From Bradysia coprophila (Eukaryota > Arthropoda > Insecta > Diptera > Sciaridae): a DNA stretch of 64,000 bases. The translations under genes and the position numbers were made by a program. Positions 58,513 through 64,000 of the stretch are shown one piece after another. Within the stretch, counting starts at the first letter, position 1, and each line of letters begins with the position of its first letter. Under the pieces are notes generated by a model, which made no database searches, was not told the origin of the DNA, and saw only the letters and a program-made list of their open reading frames with translations. Where the stretch lies: contig NW_023503493.1 of assembly GCF_014529535.1 (NCBI RefSeq), positions 17,516,001-17,580,000 on the forward strand. The letters are read 5' to 3'.

Positions 58513-59372
58513 GAGTGGTTATATGATTGTTGTCGTTTTTGTTCTTTCGTCGATTTAGCTCACATATTCTGAATAGAATTAGTTTTACGAAATGACACGA
58601 AAATCTACAGAAATTTGAAAAGAAAATTGCTTAAAGGATACGTTTACAATTGTCAATCCATTCGAGAAAAAAAATGAAAAGGCCACAAAAGGCATAAGTG
58701 GCTTTTAACAAGCCCACAATTTTTTGGTCTTTTACTCGCTTAAAAAAGAAATACCTCACTACGAGAGCCCCAGCTCACAACTAACTATATTGAGCTTTTC
58801 CGGTGATACCTTCCGTTTTAGCTCAATAAGGACTGACTTAAATGCCCATCATATCAAATCGAATACGATCAATGCTCTCTCCAGCAAACAAATTACTATT
58901 ATTAAGCTGATGAAGAGGTTTGTCAATTTCTGCCACTTTGTTCACACTTCGTTTTACAAGCCTTATTAAGAAGCAGAGTTTCTCAGACTTTTTTTTACAC
59001 CTAATTCGATTTTTTCAAAGAGTTTGCTAGAGAGAGTGTTGATACGACTTATTCAAGTTACATAAGGACAATTTTGCACATTCCGAATGTATAGGAAAAT
59101 GATTAGCCCTCACTTTCGTTATCGATTTCCAACAGTCACAATTTCGCATTGAAGTTGTAATAGCTTACAACTAGCATAGCTTTAAGTGATGTTCCTTTTA
59201 GTTAGATTTTAAATAAAGATTGCTGATTGACATTGTCTGTTTTGAATGCAAAATTGGAGTAATTGAATTGTCAATCATTGGATGTAGTTACGTTCCGATG
59301 GTTCTGATACCTGATAGTGAAACTCAAATGCAATACTTTGTAATAGCTGTCGCTTAGTTCAGTGTAACCAAA
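58513..59372. other. Spacer between the two receptor genes
   Basis: 3' UTR of receptor 1 (AATAAA at 59212-59217 is a candidate signal) and promoter of receptor 2. A TCAGT initiator-like motif at 59359-59363 lies 10 nt before the second gene's ATG, so a very short leader is possible. The segment just after the first stop, through ATGATTGTTGTCG (58527-58539), resembles part of the downstream satellite. Confidence 0.45.
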
Positions 59373-61962
59373 ATGATTGTACAGTCGCTACTTGTCCTAT
59401 TCGGGTGTATTATAAATGATTCTGAATCGCAGACTGTGAGCCCGACTACCAGCCTTATTAAAGACTATCTTCATGAAAACAATTTCAAAACCTTATTGTT
59501 GGTTTCATGCCTAAGCCGTCCGAATATTGATCCGAATGAAATAATGTTTACTGCACAACATCAAGGCATTTGGATGAATGTTGTGGACATATCTGAAAAC
59601 AAATTTGAGATTGCTTCGTTTGACTATGACCAATTTTTCGTTCGCTTAAGTGGTGTGCACTGCGTTGTCATGGACTTGGATTGCAATGAAGCTGGTCCTT
59701 TTCTAAGAGAGATCTCAAAACGACGACTTTTCCATTACGAAAGGAGTTGGTTAATGTTCACCTCAAGTTTGAACGAGTCTTACGGTATTTTGAGTCGTCA
59801 AAACATAAACGTCGATGCCGAAATTACCTTAGTTGTTCCTTCGGATATCGATAATGACCGTTACGATTATGACGTTTATGAAATTTATAATCGTCGTTCT
59901 GATCGTGACGGGCTTAATGTAACAATTACGGGCCATTGGAGCAAATCTACTGGTTTAGTTATACAACATAATGAGCAGACAAAAACGGAAAGACGGCGCA
60001 ATTTTCGAGGACTTACATTCTCATCTGTAGTAACCGTAAGTGGAAAAAAAATGTTTAAAAAAATAGCTATCAAAATGCGGAGCTGTTTTGCAAAATCTTT
60101 TGCAACTTTCCAAGGCAAAAATGCTCATTTCTCAACGGAATATTATCATTTTATTGTAGCACCTCCAGCACATGTATAGTAGTAGCAAAGAGACGCATTA
60201 CGAAAAATTCCCTTTCCGTACACGAAACTTCGAAAAATACATTTTTTTGATTGCAGCTTAGGAATATTCCTGAGAACGTTACATTTTTGGAACACCTTCA
60301 ATCTAACGACTATCCATATCTCAATAACGTTGGACGAATTACCTACCGATTACTAGCGTTAATTGAAGACATCTACAATTTAAAAGTGCAGGTCCGTGTA
60401 GCAGAGTTCTATGCGCATTTAGATGCGTCAAGTAACTGGCATGGTGCAATCGATTTGGTTAAACGGAGAAAAGTGGATTTTTGTCTAACTCCGTTAAGAT
60501 GGGAGAATGATCGATACGGAGTGGTTGAACACACTACGCACTCGTACCATGCTCAGTATTTATCAGATTTTATTTCAATTACCGACATTTCAACTCGAAA
60601 AAGTAACTTTTTCAGAATTCTGTTTATATTTCGACATCCAAAGTCGATACCGTCGAACGCATTCACTTTACCCTTTCGATCAAATTTGTGGTACGCAATA
60701 GTGGTGTTAGTGGTATGCAGTGCGTGCATTATTTGGAATATTTTCTCGGTAGAGAATCACAAGAAAGTCAAAAATGCTTTACATGTGAAATGGACCAACG
60801 AAGATACTTTTTCCAACTCAATTCTGATGATGATCGGATTCATTTTTCAGCAAGGTGAGAACGCACAAATATCTGGCTCATTGGAGTTCAGTGGTAGGAT
60901 GAAATTTTGGTTCTGATGTAGGTTATTCAGGAAATATTGTCCTAACGTCATCTCGGATATTAGTCGTCGCGGTACTCGCATTCGCATTACTGGTTTATCA
61001 ATTCTATTCTTCCTTTATCGTTGGCTCTTTACTTATTGAAGCACCAAAGAATATTAAGACAATGAAACAATTGCTGAACAGTCCGCTTTCGTTCGGTCAG
61101 GATGAACAACCGTACGTCATAAACAATTTCCAATATGCACAAGAAGAATCAACTGTACTGTTGTACAAGAAGATCATGGAACATCCTGAACGCACAATAA
61201 TGCCTGCAGGTACCGGGTTGAAATTGCTGAAGAATGGTACCATTCCAACCTATTGTAACACTAAGTAATAAGATCATTCAACATTTGTGTTTTATAGGTG
61301 GATTCGCCTTTAACACTGACGGTTTGTTAATTTGTTTAAATCAACCCATCAAGGCCCATCCTCTCAATCATCACTTCTGATTTCAAATACTAATGTAATT
61401 CAAATTCTCAGGGAGCTATGCCTACCTAATACTGAAAGGTTTCAGATTTTGTTGCTCTTTGTGAAATTCTAAAAATTGAACCAAGGTTTTGAATGTCTTT
61501 TAGATACGTTGACCGACTCGGAGAAATGTGATTTACAGGACATTGCTTACATTCCGAAAGTTGCTGCGGGACCTGTTTTACCCAATAAGTCGGAATTTAG
61601 AGAACTGGTTAAGATTGCGTATGTTCATCAATGCTGCAAAAAATAATGTGACATCGCTTCTAATTTGCTATTTACTCTGCAGACTTCGAAGGATCTCCGA
61701 GACAGGATTGCTATCATACTACAACGACATCTTTTACGGCACTCGACCGAAATGTGAAATTTCAGAAGTTATTGTTACTCCGGTGGATATTATTCACTTC
61801 TCCACGGCTCTGTACATTCTCTTCATTGGAATTGTTGCCAGTGTCACACTGTTAGCACTGGAAATCCTTGTTAAGAAACTATTTGCCGGGAAATTGAGTC
61901 GAAAATCCAAATTCAAGAGAAAGGCCAATGTTACACAGGAATTCAATTTCCGATTGAACTAG
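59373..61962 (+). CDS. Ionotropic receptor (IR), divergent, IR75-like; paralogue 2
   Basis: Seven exons predicted: 59373-60035, 60257-60555, 60616-60854, 60922-61236, 61298-61321, 61504-61618 and 61683-61962, giving 644 residues. Exons 2, 3, 4 and 6 are 299, 239, 315 and 115 nt, identical to paralogue 1, with the same phases, so the pair is a tandem duplication. Signal peptide, amino-terminal domain, RRRNFRGLTFSSVV, pore FGFIFQQG, SSRI helix and C-terminal helix are all present. Intron 2 (60556-60615) is 60 bp with no stop; I splice it because paralogue 1 has an intron at exactly that place. Exon 5 is only 24 nt (51 in paralogue 1) with a weak donor, removing nine residues of the S2 lobe. Either the boundary is wrong or the receptor is altered or decaying. 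Confidence 0.82.
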
Positions 61963-61987
61963 CAATTTAGTTCAGTAATAAGGTCTG

Positions 61988-64000
61988 TCTTAGATCACAA
62001 ATGTTGTAAGGCCTACGATCAATTTCACAAAAATGAAGACCGCAAAAGTTTTGTAGAATTCTCAAATATTTTGGAGAAGAACATAGAGCATAGCCTATGA
62101 TAGGTATTTAACTTTGTGAACATATTGTGTTCATCGTTGCAGCCATCAAACACACCGCAAATGCCCAAATTGAAGTAGAGCAAATTGTCGTAATTAGGAT
62201 GCAATTTATAGATTATTGTGATGAGAGGAGGATGTATAATTTGGATCAGTTATTTTAACTTCCCTTGGTGGATATGTCAAAAATGTATATGAAATTATGC
62301 ACTGACAAGTACCCCAAGGCAAGTTGTAATTAGCTGGTCTTCGGAACTCTCGCTCTGGTCATAACAGTCTATAATGATTGTTGTCGCTTTTTTCTTAGAT
62401 TACAAATGTTGTAAGGCCTACGATAAATTTCACAAAACTGAAGACCGCAAAAGTTTTGTAGAATTCTCAAATATTTTGGAGAAGAACATAGAGCATAGCC
62501 TATGATAGGTATTTAACTTTGTGAACATATTGTGCTCATCGTTGCAGCCATCAAATACACCGCAACTGTCCATATTAAAGTAGAGCAAATTGTCGTAATT
62601 AGGATGCAATTTATAGACTATTATGATGAGAGGAGGATGTATAATTTGGATCAGTTATTTTAACTTCCCTAGGTGCATATGTCAAAAATTTATATGAAAT
62701 TATGCACTGACAAGTACCCCAAGGCAAGTTGTAATTAACTGGTCTTCGGAACTCTCGCTCTGGTCATAATAGTCTATAATGATTGTTGTCGCATTTTTTC
62801 TTAGATTTCTTAGATCACAAATGTTGTAAGGCCTACGATCAATTTCACAAAAATGAAGACCGCAAAAGTTTTGTAGAATTCTCAAATATTTTGGAGAAGA
62901 ACATAGAGCATAGCCTATGATAGGTATTTAACTTCGTGAACATATTGTGTTCATCGTTGCAGCCATCAAATACACCGCAACTGTCCATATTAAAGTAGAG
63001 CAAATTGTCGTAATTAGGATGCAATTTATAGACTATTGTGATGAGAGGAGGATGTATAATTTGGATCAGTTATTTTAACTTCCCTAGGTGCATATGTCAA
63101 AAATTTATATGAAATTATGCACTGACAAGTACCCCAAGGCAAGTTGTAATTAACTGGTCTTCGGAACTCTCGCTCTGGTCATAATAGTCTATAATGATTG
63201 TTGTCGCATTTTTTCTTAGATTTCTTAGATCACAAATGTTGTAAGGCCTACGATCAATTTCACAAAAATGAAGACCGCAAAAGTTTTGTAGAATTCTCAA
63301 ATATTTTGGAGAAGAACATAGAGCATAGCCTATGATAGGTATTTAACTTCGTGAACATATTGTGTTCATCGTTGCAGCCATCAAATACACTGCAACTGTC
63401 CATATTAAAGTAGAGCAAATTGTCGTAATTAGGATGCAATTTATAGACTATTATGATGAGAGGAGGATGTATAATTTGGATCAGTTATTTTAACTTCCCT
63501 AGGTGCATATGTCAAAAATTTATATGAAATTATGCACTGACAAGTACCCCAAGGCAAGTTGTAATTAACTGGTCTTCGGAACTCTCGCTCTGGTCATAAT
63601 AGTCTATAATGATTGTTGTCGCATTTTTTCTTAGATTTCTTAGATCACAAATGTTGTAAGGCCTACGATCAATTTCACAAAAATGAAGACCGCAAAAGTT
63701 TTGTAGAATTCTCAAATATTTTGGAGAAGAACATAGAGCATAGCCTATGATAGGTATTTAACTTCGTGAACATATTGTGTTCATCGTTGCAGCCATCAAA
63801 TACACCGCAACTGTTCATATTAAAGTAGAGCAAATTGTCGTAATTAGGATGCAATTTATAGACTATTATGACGAGAGGAGGATGTATAATTTGGATCAGT
63901 TATTTTAACTTCCCTAGGTGCATATGTCCAAAATTTATATGAAATTATGCACTGACAAGTACCCCAAGGCAAGTTGTAATTAACTGGTCTTCGGAACTCT
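61988..64000 (+). repeat. 415-bp satellite array containing a MITE, running off the window
   Basis: TCTTAGAT(C/T)ACAAATGTTG recurs at 61988, 62393, 62809, 63224 and 63639, so units are ~405, 416, 415 and 415 bp, plus a partial unit to the window end. Later units are nearly identical. Each has: a part resembling the upstream flank of receptor gene 1 (CATCGTTGCAGCCATCAAA...CGCAACTGTCCATA); a part resembling its 3' end (TTGTCGTAATTAGGA); and a ~170-bp MITE (TATAGACTATTATGATGAGA to GGTCATAATAGTCTATA) of the family seen at 40798-41414. A 61-codon minus-strand frame repeats in each unit but follows from the repetition. Confidence 0.92.

Noticed and set aside
62700..63715. 61-codon minus-strand ORF repeated in three satellite units
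   Set aside because: Identity follows from the tandem repeat; no start context or known domain.

Overview
The window is eukaryotic nuclear DNA, AT-rich and intron-containing, from an insect and most probably a dipteran. The evidence is a Rebers-Riddiford (RR-2) cuticle protein, a papi/TDRKH homologue, insect-type ionotropic receptors with short GT-AG introns, an S10 vitellogenic-like carboxypeptidase and a BEL/Pao retrotransposon. A lower (nematoceran) fly is a guess. Six host genes can be built exon by exon with consistent splice phases. The rest is intergenic DNA dense in small transposons.

Layout: 1-1193 has no gene. 1194-6457 is a nest: a 465-bp terminal-inverted-repeat (TIR) element carrying a tRNA-like sequence is split by a broken BEL/Pao element (1569-5484, 5-bp target duplication GGTTG), and a second intact 465-bp copy lies just downstream inside further palindromic repeats. 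6458-21300 is gene-poor, with small foldback elements and the first copy (15420-16958) of a ~1.6-kb Helentron-like element. 21451-23327 is a five-exon RR-2 cuticle protein gene with a TATA box and a hAT-like MITE in an intron. 23541-35781 is intergenic and rich in foldback/hAT-like elements (24735, 28637, 30154, 30726, 32476), with a second Helentron-like copy on the minus strand (33019-34624). 35782-37714 (minus) is papi, a mitochondrial KH-Tudor protein of piRNA 3' end maturation. 39130-40753 is a non-autonomous hAT element. 42364-46022 (plus) is TBC1D25, a Rab GAP. 49401-51237 (minus) is the serine carboxypeptidase. 51640-53254 is the third Helentron-like copy. 56006-58512 and 59373-61962 are tandem paralogous ionotropic receptor genes. 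From about 61988 to the window end runs a 415-bp satellite that appears to be built from receptor-gene flanks plus a MITE.

The host genes are not an operon or pathway; only the two receptors form a functional cluster. The most distinctive material is repetitive: (i) three copies of an element with matching ends, subterminal inverted repeats and a 3' hairpin followed by CTAG, each with its own internal tandem array; (ii) a retrotransposon ending in an inverted copy of its own 5' tip yet flanked by a perfect target duplication; and (iii) the receptor-derived satellite. All gene models come from reading splice signals and homology by eye; no transcript data or searches were available.
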